From Bdellovibrionales bacterium (lineage in GTDB: Bacteria; Bdellovibrionota; Bdellovibrionia; Bdellovibrionales; UBA1609): DNA of 64,000 nucleotides. The translations under genes were made by a program, and so were the position numbers. How positions within the stretch are numbered: the stretch's first letter is position 1; each line of letters opens with the position of its first letter. Of the stretch, positions 52,904-62,114 are shown one piece after another. The DNA lies in the NCBI GenBank assembly GCA_016714165.1, contig JADJNU010000001.1, positions 434,001 through 498,000 of the forward strand. Reading direction: 5' to 3'. The notes under the pieces were generated by a model. It was not told the DNA's origin and did no database searches. It saw nothing but the letters and a program-made list of their open reading frames with translations.

Positions 52904-54721
52904 TCAGTAGTCGAGCGTTGCCAAGTACAGATCATATCCGCCGACAGCTCCCTTGGTGGCGAAATATATTTTTTTCTGAGAAGGATGCACATAAAAATTA
53001 TCAATGTAGGCATCTGATGCGAGAACGCCACTCAGTTTTTGAACTTTACCCGTCGATAAATTCAAAATGTGAAATTCGTCAGCTTTTCCGTCGCTATTAA
53101 CATCAACTGTAAAAAAACAATAAGCTCTCTGGTCATTGATAAGGAACTTAATTGGCGCTTTTGGAGACTTAGTTTCTGACATCTTTTCCCGAAGAGATCC
53201 ATCGACACTTGCCTTATAGAGATAGAAATCTGTGCCATTTTCTTCTGATGACCAGTAGAGAACTTGCGAGCTATCTGCGCTCGAGTAAAATGAAGAAATA
53301 GTGCCGTCAGGTCCAGCATGGACTCCGCTTAGCGGAACCTCACCCGTGCCGTCAACAGAGATTGAGTAGAGTCTTTTAGTGGAAGGCCTAACAAAAATAA
53401 GATGGCTGGAATCTGGAGTGAAGAAGTATTTAGTTACTGGCTCAAGGAGGGGATAAGACCAGCTGCCGTCAGGAGAAAGAAGCAAAAGATCAACCTGCGA
53501 GTAAACAAAGCCCACCTTTTCTGCCTTTCGAACGGCAATTTTAGTCGAATCATTTGAAACGGCTCCCAAATGATAATTTTTACCGAGCAAAATTGGAGTT
53601 GTTGGGTCCACGCTCAAATGAGTTGAATAGAGACGATACATGTCGGTTGGAATTGTTGAGTCATACACAACCGGTGTAAAGACCCAATTGGAGTCAGGGC
53701 TAAATGAAACGCCACCGCCAGCCATATCGTCATATCTTGCCATTGCGTTTGGAGGCACCATATGCAGGCGATTTGTCATTGCCGTCGTACTTCCGTCTGT
53801 CCTAAAGGCGAACGCCTGTTTATACCAATTCTCCCACCACATGAGACTGGCAACGGCCCAAGCACCATCAGGGCTAAGACTGAACCCCTCAGCTGATCGG
53901 TCTGCCCCGCCGATCAGCTCAGCACTGACGTATCCCCAAAGGCCGCCATCCAAGTTTACACCCTGCACTCTCATTTCATTGTCGGCGAAACGGTTATGAT
54001 TTCCATCGCGGTAGATGACCCGACCAGAGTTGGCAATTTGGTAGTCGCTCTGGACTCCTTGGCTGTAAACCATAGAGTTGTAAACGTAATGTTCGGTATG
54101 ATTCAATTTGACTAAATTGGACCCATTTATGTCAACCGAATAGAGCTGTCTTAATCCGCTGAGTTCGTGATCTGCTCGATACACGAGTTTATTCCCGCCG
54201 GGCGAGAGTTTAAAATCCGCAACAGTTCCCAGTCCAGCTCCTGTGGTTCCGCTCAAATGGCGAGTGACGAGTGATTCCATGTCACGAGAGTAAAGATCAA
54301 CGCGCACGTCATCCTCTAAGTTAGAGGTAAAGAAAAGCAGCCCCGATTGAAAATCAAACTCGTAATTACTTACTTGCTTTTCAATGACTTTACCTAGGCT
54401 GACATTAAAAATCAGTTCCGATTTCTTATTTTTGGAATCAGTAATTTGAAGGCGAATCCTTCCTGCCGTTTGAGGAAAAAAACTGTTCGTATTGACATCG
54501 AATGACCCACGTCCCTCTAGGATGTCAACCTGGTATGGGGGAGAGCCGCCAGAGATTACCATTTTGAGATCCGCATTGAGATCTGTGTTTGATGGAATCT
54601 CAATTTGTATTGGAGAGAAACCCATGTTTCCAGATATATCGTTGTCCACATTGAGACAGGAAGTTAAAATTGCAGTTACCAGTAGAGACAATGAAATCCT
54701 AAAAATAGATATCTGAATCAC
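52904..54721 (-). CDS. Beta-propeller (TolB/PD40-like) lipoprotein
   Basis: A 605-residue lipoprotein with lipobox LTSC (Cys22). Residues of about 35-115 look like an Ig-like presenting domain (GFSPIQIEIPSNTDLNADLK). From about 120 to 600 there are repeated propeller blades of the type DFKLSPGGNKLVYRAD, GFSLSPDGAWAVAS and KYFFTPDSSHLIFV. It closely parallels the propeller half of the 4.2-7.5 kb lipoprotein but lacks Calx-beta repeats. No catalytic motif is seen; a ligand-binding or scaffold role is inferred. Confidence 0.8.
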   Translation of the reverse strand: MIQISIFRISLSLLVTAILTSCLNVDNDISGNMGFSPIQIEIPSNTDLNADLKMVISGGSPPYQVDILEGRGSFDVNTNSFFPQTAGRIRLQITDSKNKKSELIFNVSLGKVIEKQVSNYEFDFQSGLLFFTSNLEDDVRVDLYSRDMESLVTRHLSGTTGAGLGTVADFKLSPGGNKLVYRADHELSGLRQLYSVDINGSNLVKLNHTEHYVYNSMVYSQGVQSDYQIANSGRVIYRDGNHNRFADNEMRVQGVNLDGGLWGYVSAELIGGADRSAEGFSLSPDGAWAVASLMWWENWYKQAFAFRTDGSTTAMTNRLHMVPPNAMARYDDMAGGGVSFSPDSNWVFTPVVYDSTIPTDMYRLYSTHLSVDPTTPILLGKNYHLGAVSNDSTKIAVRKAEKVGFVYSQVDLLLLSPDGSWSYPLLEPVTKYFFTPDSSHLIFVRPSTKRLYSISVDGTGEVPLSGVHAGPDGTISSFYSSADSSQVLYWSSEENGTDFYLYKASVDGSLREKMSETKSPKAPIKFLINDQRAYCFFTVDVNSDGKADEFHILNLSTGKVQKLSGVLASDAYIDNFYVHPSQKKIYFATKGAVGGYDLYLATLDY

Positions 54722-54861
54722 GTGAGCCTCCGAAAACGTCCCGCTATGAATCGGTTCAGATGAATTGCGCTGGCTGAAAGTGCCCGTGCATATGGCTTTT
54801 CGGATAGTTGACGAATATTCCTGAGGTCAAAAAAATCGCAGAAGAAATTCAGATTTATATC

Positions 54862-55769
54862 TTAAGGCAGTTGCCAGGATTTCAAATAGGAATTGATTTT
54901 CTGTGAGATGGCTTCCTTTCTTTGGCGAGTTTTCGAGTTGTTCGCGTGTTCAGGATTCAAGGCGGAGTTGAAGGAATCCTCAATTTTTTTCCAATAGATG
55001 AGAGGAAATCGTAAGCCCATCGATGGATCCAACTTGTCGAGTGATTCGCTGATATTTAAGTCTACTGATGATACCTTGATTTCAAGAACAATTTTATTCG
55101 CAAACTGAAGACGAGCCAGATAATCGAGCTGTGAGGTTCTTTCTATTGCTTCTTCAAGTTTTCCTAAATTGTCGAGTTTCTCAGAACCGGACATGAGTGA
55201 TTCATCGAGAAGAAATGACTTGATAAACAGGGCCCGACTCATGAGTACGGAATAGGCCGCGGCCTCATAGCGTCCACCCTCTAGGATTTGGTCCTTCACC
55301 AGGGATTCAATTGTCAATTGAGGAGCAAGGCCTGCGATAACTTGCAGTGCTGTGAGCTTTACCATCTTCTCATGAAGCAGGTCAGCCAGACCCTTTTCCC
55401 CTAAAGTCGCTAGATCCTCAGGTTGCGCCTTAATAACCTCTTGGAGCCAAACATAGGCGAGCTTGACTATTTCTTCGGCCGTTGCTTCTTTTGAGAAAGT
55501 TTCCCCTCCGCCAGCATTCCCGTTGGGGGAAGAAGATATTTGGAGTTTTCTGAGCTTAACATATCCTGGAGACTCAGCAGAAGGATTTGCTTGTGGATGG
55601 CGTCTGTCGTCTTTCCCATCTCTTGGTTGGTTTTAACTATCTGTGCGTAGGTTCCATCCATTTTCTCTGGCATCTTTTTTGTTGCGTTGATGGCGTCCTG
55701 AGCCCCGCAGCCAACTAAAATTGAAACCACAAAGAGAGAAAAGAAAACTGATCCATTTATTCGATTCAT
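54862..55769 (-). CDS. Lipoprotein of unknown function (frameshift near 55495)
   Basis: An exported lipoprotein with MNRINGSVFFSLFVVSILVGC as signal and lipobox. The ATG at 55769 has AAGGA upstream. The helical mature part leaves frame at MLAEG. One more G in the GGGG run there gives ETFSKEATAEEIVKLAYVWL and continues to the stop at 54862, so two apparent ORFs are one gene of about 300 codons. No known domain is recognised. Confidence 0.65.
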
Positions 55770-55869
55770 TTGATCGATTCCTTTTTGTTTATTCGGCATC
55801 ACTACACAACTTTACTCTATACACGGCCTTCGGCGTCACTTCTCCGCAATCCAATTGTGATTTGCGCGA

Positions 55870-56520
55870 CTAATATCCAGTAATCAAAAGGTTTCGCAGG
55901 GCCTCAAGCTCAGAGTCAGTTGTTTGTCCCAGCCAAATAGAGAATATAGACTTCACAAATCCTACAGTCCCGTTGATAGATACAGATTGGCCCGCCGAGT
56001 TTTCGTAAACAATTTGCTCGGAGCCATCGGGAAGTCGGTGACCAGCAACAATCATGTCTCGCTTCGCTGTTGCGGGACCTCCGTCCTCAACGACTTCGAG
56101 AAAAGTCCTCACTTCCGGTTTAGTAAGGTCAACGCCATTTCTAATCAGGGATTCCTGATAGGAAGCTCGAATTTTTTCAACTTCAACATCTCGTAGAAAA
56201 TTCATGCGCAAGGCAACCGCTTTTGAGCCATCAAGACTGGCTAGGGCCTGATCAAGGCTGTGCACAAACTTTGCCGGATCTGAAACTAAAAGTTGGGCTA
56301 CATAAACCTTCACAGAAAAAAGGGCCACCTTCTTTTTTCGCAAGCCTGCGCCTACAGTCGTTAAAGAATAACGACTTGAGCCAAGTTGTGCCTCGGCTCC
56401 CTTTGAAATTGTGACTCCTTCAATTTCTCGGCTCTGGCCGTCGAGTTGAAGAACTCCGGCCTGGCTTGCACCTGAATAGGCCAAGCTCCCCAAGATAAAC
56501 AGTCTTAATAATGTCGTCAT
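55870..56520 (-). CDS. Chalcone-isomerase-like periplasmic protein
   Basis: About 216 residues with signal peptide MTTLLRLFILGSLAYSGASQA. The ATG at 56520 is preferred because AGAGGGGG lies upstream. The mature protein matches the bacterial chalcone-isomerase-like family: LTTVGAGLRKKKVALFSVKVYVAQLL, then KAVALRMNFLRDVEVEKI and VGFVKSIFSIWLG. Bacterial members are not true chalcone isomerases and are thought to bind or handle lipids or small hydrophobic molecules; the role is unknown. Confidence 0.82.
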   Translation of the reverse strand: MTTLLRLFILGSLAYSGASQAGVLQLDGQSREIEGVTISKGAEAQLGSSRYSLTTVGAGLRKKKVALFSVKVYVAQLLVSDPAKFVHSLDQALASLDGSKAVALRMNFLRDVEVEKIRASYQESLIRNGVDLTKPEVRTFLEVVEDGGPATAKRDMIVAGHRLPDGSEQIVYENSAGQSVSINGTVGFVKSIFSIWLGQTTDSELEALRNLLITGY

Positions 56521-56912
56521 GTTTGCCCCCTCTGGTAATACCTTGATGCATTCAATCTTAGATGTGCTCAATCTTTCGGATTCAACTCCACACCTCTCTA
56601 TTGAGCGGAGCTTCTCATCTGATTTTTCGAAAGAACGCCATCTCTGTTACTTTCCCGAGATCCATAGTGCCCAGGGATCTCCTCAAAAATCCACGAAAAA
56701 GTATCTGGACGAATCATCATCGCGTTGGAATGGGTATTTTTTCATTTCCCAGATTGCTTTTCCTGGATAATTCTTCGCTATTTTTTACATTATTCATTCT
56801 AGCCTTGGCAAAATGACTTTTTTCTCCGGTAGGTCTGATATCTCTCATTAAGCCTGTGAAATACAGGAAGAAACTTGATAGAATGCGATGATAAGGGACG
56901 TTGAGAGGTGTT
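56521..56912. other. Gene-free gap between divergent genes
   Basis: This 0.39-kb stretch separates the chalcone-isomerase-like gene and the M14-like gene. It contains short open frames but none with coding character, no tRNA and no convincing hairpin. It presumably holds the two divergent promoters, which I could not place with confidence. Confidence 0.4.
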
Positions 56913-57932
56913 ATGTCTATATTCAAACAGGAACTCGCGCGCCTCACGGCAGCAACAGACAAATTTGATAAATTGGGAATTCTTGACCAACAATTTTGGT
57001 TTTCCTGGCAGGGGGAGAGATATCCTCTTCCTATTGTAAAATTTGGCCCCTCTCGCGAAACTGCGGCGCCAACACTTCTTTTGTCGAGCGGAGTTCACGG
57101 TCTAGAAAGAATTGGCGTAGAACTTTCATTGTCGCTCATAGACACTCTTTCGCAAAGAATGAGGTGGGACCTTAGTCTGAATCAAATTTTTGAGAAGGTT
57201 CGATTGGTTGTAATACCCTTTGTGAATCCCTATGGCTTTGTCCATTTTCGAAGGTCCAATGTGAATCACGTAGATCTCATGAGGAATGCACCTCTAGATG
57301 CAGAAGCGCGAACTCCTTGGCTCATCGGCGGGCATCGATTGAGCAGGAACCTTCCTTGGTATCGAGGACTTGCAAATGAGTTGGAATGTGAGGCTAAGAT
57401 TCTATGTGATCGCGTTCTCCAAGAGTCTGCACGTTCGCCGGTTCTGGTTTCACTGGATATTCACTCGGGTTTTGGAGTGATGGATCGCCTTTGGTTCCCC
57501 TTTGCTTATTCGAATCGACCATTTCCTCTGCTGGAAGAAATATCTGCTCTCGTTGATATTTATGAAGAAAATTTTCCCTATCACACTTATCGTATTCAAC
57601 CGCAATCGCATGACTATATGACCCATGGTGATCTTTGGGATTACATGTTTCTAGAACATCAAAAGCAAAGCACAAATATCTTCCTTCCATTATCCCTTGA
57701 AATGGGTTCCTGGAATTGGATTAAGAAGAATCCTCTCCAGATGTTTTCAAAATTGGGTTTTTTCAATCCTGTGAAAAATCATCGGCGAGCTCGCACTCTT
57801 CGTCGGCATTATGGGCTGATCGATTTCTTATTGAGAAGTCTCTATTCTGAAAGATTTTGGAAAGAAATCCAGACAAAAAGGGAGGAGAATCATCGCCGGT
57901 CTAGGGGGAGGCGTTGGTATGGGCATCTCTAA
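56913..57932 (+). CDS. M14-like zinc peptidase/deacylase
   Basis: About 339 residues. Zinc-site residues of the M14/aspartoacylase type are visible: SSGVHGLERIG (His, Glu), VDLMRNAP (Arg/Asn), LDIHSGFG (His) and a late Glu in PLSLEMGSW. There is no signal peptide. It could be an M14 carboxypeptidase of the DUF2817 type or a succinylglutamate-desuccinylase relative; the substrate is unclear. Its end overlaps the alpha/beta-hydrolase start by 14 bases, so the two are linked. Confidence 0.78.
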   Translation: MSIFKQELARLTAATDKFDKLGILDQQFWFSWQGERYPLPIVKFGPSRETAAPTLLLSSGVHGLERIGVELSLSLIDTLSQRMRWDLSLNQIFEKVRLVVIPFVNPYGFVHFRRSNVNHVDLMRNAPLDAEARTPWLIGGHRLSRNLPWYRGLANELECEAKILCDRVLQESARSPVLVSLDIHSGFGVMDRLWFPFAYSNRPFPLLEEISALVDIYEENFPYHTYRIQPQSHDYMTHGDLWDYMFLEHQKQSTNIFLPLSLEMGSWNWIKKNPLQMFSKLGFFNPVKNHRRARTLRRHYGLIDFLLRSLYSERFWKEIQTKREENHRRSRGRRWYGHL

Positions 57933-58689
57933 ACCATGGGTGCTTCTCAGAGGTCTTATGAGGCACTCAGGACACTGGAGCACATTTGGAGAGAAGCTTC
58001 AGCAGCAATATCCGAGTTCTAAAATCCTTCTCCTTGATCTACCTGGGAACGGAACAAAATATCACCTTACTACGCCGACGAACGTAGAAGAAATCATTGA
58101 GGATCTGAGAGAAGAGGTTCGCAGATCGGTAGGAAGGACGCCTTTTCATTTTTTGGGAATGTCTTTGGGAGCAATGGTTGGCCTCAAATGGGCTGAAAGC
58201 TGGCCTGAATCTTTTCATTCGCTCATTGCAGTGAATCCAAGTCTTAGGCAATGCTCCAAGCCTTGGCAGCGTTTGAGGCCGCAATCGCTTGTCGGAATCA
58301 CGGCTGCTATTTTTGCCCAGGATGCCTTCAGCCGAGAGAAGATTATTCTCCACCTAACAAGCATGATGAATTCCAACAAGCACCAGGAACTTGCACAGAC
58401 TTTTGCTGATTTTGATTTGCGGTGGCCACCCAAAAGACTGAATTTTTTGCGACAAATTGCATTGGCGTCCCGAATACAATTGACGAAGCCTGTGGATGTC
58501 CCAATGGCTATTTTTGCTTCCGCACAGGATCACCTCGTTTCTTCTGTTTGCTCCATCAATATGGCAAGGGCCTTCTCATCACATCTTGAGGTGCATCCCA
58601 CTGCTGGCCATGATCTCGTCTTAGATGATCCTGATTGGGTTTTAAACAAAATAAGTTCATTTATTTTTCAGTTGGAAAGGAAGGTCTAA
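57919..58689 (+). CDS. Alpha/beta hydrolase
   Basis: A 256-residue hydrolase. The lid-less core shows the oxyanion motif LLRGLMRHSGHW, the nucleophile elbow GMSLGA, the acid Asp in FASAQDHLVSS and the His in TAGHDLVLDD. GGGGGAGG lies upstream of the ATG. The substrate is unknown. It overlaps the convergent OlsB-like gene by 29 bases at the 3' ends. Confidence 0.85.
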   Translation: MGISKPWVLLRGLMRHSGHWSTFGEKLQQQYPSSKILLLDLPGNGTKYHLTTPTNVEEIIEDLREEVRRSVGRTPFHFLGMSLGAMVGLKWAESWPESFHSLIAVNPSLRQCSKPWQRLRPQSLVGITAAIFAQDAFSREKIILHLTSMMNSNKHQELAQTFADFDLRWPPKRLNFLRQIALASRIQLTKPVDVPMAIFASAQDHLVSSVCSINMARAFSSHLEVHPTAGHDLVLDDPDWVLNKISSFIFQLERKV

Positions 58690-59512
58690 AGCGTGCAATT
58701 TTCTCATCTCCTATTTCCGAGCGAGTGACGACGGTCAAAAAATCAATACATTGAAATTCTTCATCCCAGGCTGGTGGTCCGGCAATTTTTGCACCCATCC
58801 TCAAATATCCCTTGAGAAGGGGTGGAAGCAGATTCCGAGCTCTTCTTCTGTCAATTTCGGATAGATTCGATGCGACCGGGTGGATGAGTTCATTTAGACC
58901 CTTCATCCGGAATTTAGCTGTTGGAAAAACGGGGTTATCGACGAGAGCTTTCCTGTCGAAGGCGAGATATTTGTAGACGAGGGCCGCCTCTTCAATTGAC
59001 GAGATCTTAATACTTGAACAACCAAACAGAAGTTGTGCTCCGGTTGACTCCATATAGTCTGCAACGCCACGCCAGAGGAGAGAGATGACGGATCCAGTTC
59101 GGAAATCGCTATGAATACAAGCGCGGCCCAGTTCCAGGTGTGGACCAGGCAATCGAAGGAGTTCGTCCATTTCAAATTCTCTGCAGGAATAGAAACTATT
59201 CGAAAAGAGAGAGCAGTTCAGTCTATAGGTTCCCACAATCTGTTGAGTCGGCTTATGAACGATAATCAAATGATCACAGAGCATGTCAAAACGGTCAATG
59301 TCTAGGCCTCCCAAACGACGAATCCCTGCCAATTCTCCAAAGAAAATATCATGTCGAAGACGAAATGATTCTCGGAGTTCATCGCTTCTCTCTGCGACCC
59401 TTATTTCAAACTTGTCCAATTCCTGAAATAATGGAACTTTGGCAACAAATGAATTCAGTCTTCGAGAATTCCATTTCAACGATTCACTCACTCGCATTAA
59501 CAATTCGGACAT
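58661..59512 (-). CDS. OlsB-like lysophospho/ornithine N-acyltransferase (GNAT fold)
   Basis: About 283 residues. The pattern RLRHDIFFGELAG, DIDRFDMLCDHLIIV, VGTYRLNCS, SFYSCREFEMDELL and LELGRACIHSDFR is that of the OlsB/AHL-synthase-like acyltransferase group, which transfers a 3-hydroxyacyl chain from ACP to ornithine. The ATG at 59512 has GGGAGG just upstream. A PlsC-family gene (OlsA-like) is divergent 119 bases away, supporting a role in making an aminolipid. Confidence 0.8.
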   Translation of the reverse strand: MSELLMRVSESLKWNSRRLNSFVAKVPLFQELDKFEIRVAERSDELRESFRLRHDIFFGELAGIRRLGGLDIDRFDMLCDHLIIVHKPTQQIVGTYRLNCSLFSNSFYSCREFEMDELLRLPGPHLELGRACIHSDFRTGSVISLLWRGVADYMESTGAQLLFGCSSIKISSIEEAALVYKYLAFDRKALVDNPVFPTAKFRMKGLNELIHPVASNLSEIDRRRARNLLPPLLKGYLRMGAKIAGPPAWDEEFQCIDFLTVVTRSEIGDEKIARFRPSFPTEK

Positions 59513-59631
59513 AACTGCCTCCCTTTGTTGATATCCTAGCATTAAGATTTTCTTGAAATGTCAGGGTTTGGTTAAAATGAGCTAATCAATTTCTAAAAAA
59601 CAGAAGGGCAGGAATAGGATATTATCAGTGA

Positions 59632-60357
59632 ATGAGACACAGACTTGTAAAGAATTTGAATAAGGCAAAGCGCGCGAGTCAAGTATTTGTGATTACCTAC
59701 AGTTATCTGACTTTTGCCCGACGTCGAGAGGCGCCCAATGTGAGCCTCAAGAGAGCCTGGGCTCGACATATTCTCCGCCACCTAAACGTCAACCTGAAAA
59801 TAAAAGGGACTCTACCACCGTCCGAAGGTCCCTGGGTTTTGGTCGGCAATCACCTCAGTTATTTGGATATCCCCGTTCTTGTAATGGCCGTTCCTGAGCT
59901 ATCTTTTCTAGGTAAATCGGAAATCGCCCGTTGGCCTCTTATTGGGAAAGGTGCAAAGGCAATGGACACCATCTTTGTAAATCGTAAATCCGGTTCTTCG
60001 CGTGAACAAGCGAGAAAAGATGTCACGAGAAAACTGAGACGAAAGAGGAGTAAACTCTGTATTTTTCCATCGGGAACGACATCCCTAAACGAGAGTCCAA
60101 GGTGGAACAAAGGTGCCTTTGAAATTGCGAAAACCTGTCCCTGTCACATTATCCCTTTTCGATTGACGTACCAGCCACTAGAGTCCATCGCCTACATTGA
60201 TCGCGATATCTTTCTTACTCATCTCTTTCATCTGGTCGGACTCGATTCAATCGACGTAACGATTGAATTTGGAACCCCTTCGCTTGTCGACGATCCAATG
60301 ATAGTAACCCGGAATACAAAGGAATGGAGCGAAGCAACTCATGGCAATTCTCTCTGA
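59632..60357 (+). CDS. PlsC-family acyltransferase (OlsA-like)
   Basis: A 241-residue 1-acyl-glycerol-3-phosphate-type O-acyltransferase: NHLSYLD (HX4D), VNRKSGSSR, FPSGTTS (in place of FPEGTRS) and an N-terminal hydrophobic stretch. OlsA-type enzymes add the second chain to lyso-ornithine lipid. The divergent OlsB-like gene makes that role plausible. The PHP gene begins inside its 3' end by 17 bases. Confidence 0.83.
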   Translation: MRHRLVKNLNKAKRASQVFVITYSYLTFARRREAPNVSLKRAWARHILRHLNVNLKIKGTLPPSEGPWVLVGNHLSYLDIPVLVMAVPELSFLGKSEIARWPLIGKGAKAMDTIFVNRKSGSSREQARKDVTRKLRRKRSKLCIFPSGTTSLNESPRWNKGAFEIAKTCPCHIIPFRLTYQPLESIAYIDRDIFLTHLFHLVGLDSIDVTIEFGTPSLVDDPMIVTRNTKEWSEATHGNSL

Positions 60358-61108
60358 TCTACACATTCACTCCACTTATAGCGATGGAAAACTCTCCATT
60401 CGAGAAATTGTAGATCTTTATGGTCAGGCAAAATTTGACGTCATAGCGATCACTGATCATCTCTGTGAATCCAACAATCTGATCGGCTATGTTTCCCATA
60501 AATTAAAACGATCCATCTCGGAGGAGAATTTCGATCAGTACATTGATGAAATACATCGCGAGGCTTTCCGCGCAATGAGAAAATATGGCATGTTGCTTCT
60601 TCCTGGAGTTGAGGTGACAAAGAATTCATTTTGTGGTGATAGGTCTTCTCACTTCATTGTTCTGAATCCCGATTGCTGCCCCAATGCCAACGAGGCAAGC
60701 TTGGATATTCTGAAGAAGTTTAAATCAACATCGACGGCCCTTATTGCCGCCCACCCCTTGCACACAGGAAAATTTGAATTTCAGTCTCTGCACCTGTGGA
60801 ATTATCGTGAGGCTTTCAGGGAGGTTTTCGATGCCTGGGAAGTTTCAAGCTTCCAACGCTACTTTTTCGAAATCGCATCAGAAAAGTTGCCACAGATTGC
60901 GTCGAGTGATTTTCACAACCACTCCCATTTTTCTTCTTGGAAGACTCTTCTTCATTGTCGGCAGAAACTTGCGGATGTGGTTGATGCAATTAAAATGCAA
61001 GCCTTGGAGATTGTATACTATCAGTCCAAGCATTCCCACCCAGCTGAACTGACTCAGTCGACGGTTCTTTCGGAACAACACAAGCTAGTGCACTCAGTAC
61101 TTGTTTGA
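60341..61108 (+). CDS. PHP-domain metal-dependent phosphoesterase
   Basis: A 255-residue PHP protein. Metal-binding residues are in DLHIHSTYSDGKLS, ITDHLCESNN, LLPGVEVT, AAHPLHTGK and SSDFHNHSH. Some PHP enzymes hydrolyse phosphate esters, but the substrate is unknown. It overlaps the OlsA-like gene and is probably cotranscribed with it. Confidence 0.88.
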   Translation: MAILSDLHIHSTYSDGKLSIREIVDLYGQAKFDVIAITDHLCESNNLIGYVSHKLKRSISEENFDQYIDEIHREAFRAMRKYGMLLLPGVEVTKNSFCGDRSSHFIVLNPDCCPNANEASLDILKKFKSTSTALIAAHPLHTGKFEFQSLHLWNYREAFREVFDAWEVSSFQRYFFEIASEKLPQIASSDFHNHSHFSSWKTLLHCRQKLADVVDAIKMQALEIVYYQSKHSHPAELTQSTVLSEQHKLVHSVLV

Positions 61109-61311
61109 AATGGTTTTCAATTTTGAAAATAACACAAAGAACAAGGATCACTTTTTAGTCTTTTGAAATTAACCTGGACAAATTTTCTGTATTTTGTTAG
61201 CTCGGGTTGGTCTAAGGTTCCACATTTTATTTTAGTTAGAAATGTTTAGTTGGAAATGTATTTTGAAATATATTGTCTGTCATTTTAAATATTTTTTAGC
61301 CTTCGGAGGTT

Positions 61312-62073
61312 GTGGTGCGGCTCAATTTTTTCCTCATGGTGTCTTTGATCGTACTGTTTTGTCACAACACTCAGATCACGGCCATTGGCGCCTCAAACGC
61401 GAAACTCTCCTGTGCTCAGAGATTGCTGGTGCCGATTGGTGATAAGAGTGTTCTGGCAGAGGGAGTTTTGGAGGAAATTGCTTCAGCCTACGCTGATGCC
61501 ATATGGACCAGTATTGTTGAGATACATAAGAATTCTTCCGGTTTGGACGGTGCCACCAAGAGGGAGGAAGTGTACATAGAGTTTAAAGAGAAAGTGATGA
61601 ACGAGCTCAAACGGAATGTCTATCATGAATTTGTAGCAAATCTCAGATCGAAGCACTTTCTTTTGGGGAGATATGATAGGGCGAGCAATGCAATTCAAGA
61701 ATTGGGTGTTTCGCAGTGGGGTGCTGATTTGGTTTTAGGGATGGCAATCCCAGTGTCCGTAATTGGTGCCAGTTTGTTCTTTTACAGTCAGGGTGATTTA
61801 CGGCTGGCCTATGGTTTACCCGTTCTGGGGGCAACAATTGGAGTGTTTCTTGCTAGTAGCTATAGTGCGGAAAATCGGATTCACAGCCAAAGCAAGAAAT
61901 TGAGTCTTCAGTTCCAAGATATGGTCACTGAGAAGCTTTGGCAAAAGTTAAAACCTGTTTTTCCGGAGGAAAAAGAGGAAGTTCGTAAGAGTCTAAGCCG
62001 GTGGGCCGAAAATGGTGACACTCGAGCTATTCTGAATGCTGTCTTCCTGTATTTCGAGTATGCAAGGGAGTAG
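61312..62073 (+). CDS. Membrane protein of unknown function
   Basis: A 253-residue protein that probably starts at GTG 61312, with GGAGG about 13 bases upstream. An N-terminal signal or anchor (FFLMVSLIVLFCHN) is followed by a helical region with charged segments. A pair of hydrophobic helices lies around residues 138-180 (MAIPVSVIGASLFFYS, PVLGATIGVFLAS). No family is recognised. It converges on the GH94 gene. Confidence 0.6.
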   Translation: MVRLNFFLMVSLIVLFCHNTQITAIGASNAKLSCAQRLLVPIGDKSVLAEGVLEEIASAYADAIWTSIVEIHKNSSGLDGATKREEVYIEFKEKVMNELKRNVYHEFVANLRSKHFLLGRYDRASNAIQELGVSQWGADLVLGMAIPVSVIGASLFFYSQGDLRLAYGLPVLGATIGVFLASSYSAENRIHSQSKKLSLQFQDMVTEKLWQKLKPVFPEEKEEVRKSLSRWAENGDTRAILNAVFLYFEYARE

Positions 62074-62114
62074 GTGGAGGATGTGCGAGCGATTGGTGTC
62101 GATATAAATTGATA

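Noticed and set aside
53640..53999. Plus-strand ORFs inside the propeller lipoprotein genes
   Set aside because: They are antisense shadows of well-supported minus-strand genes, without start signals or domain content.
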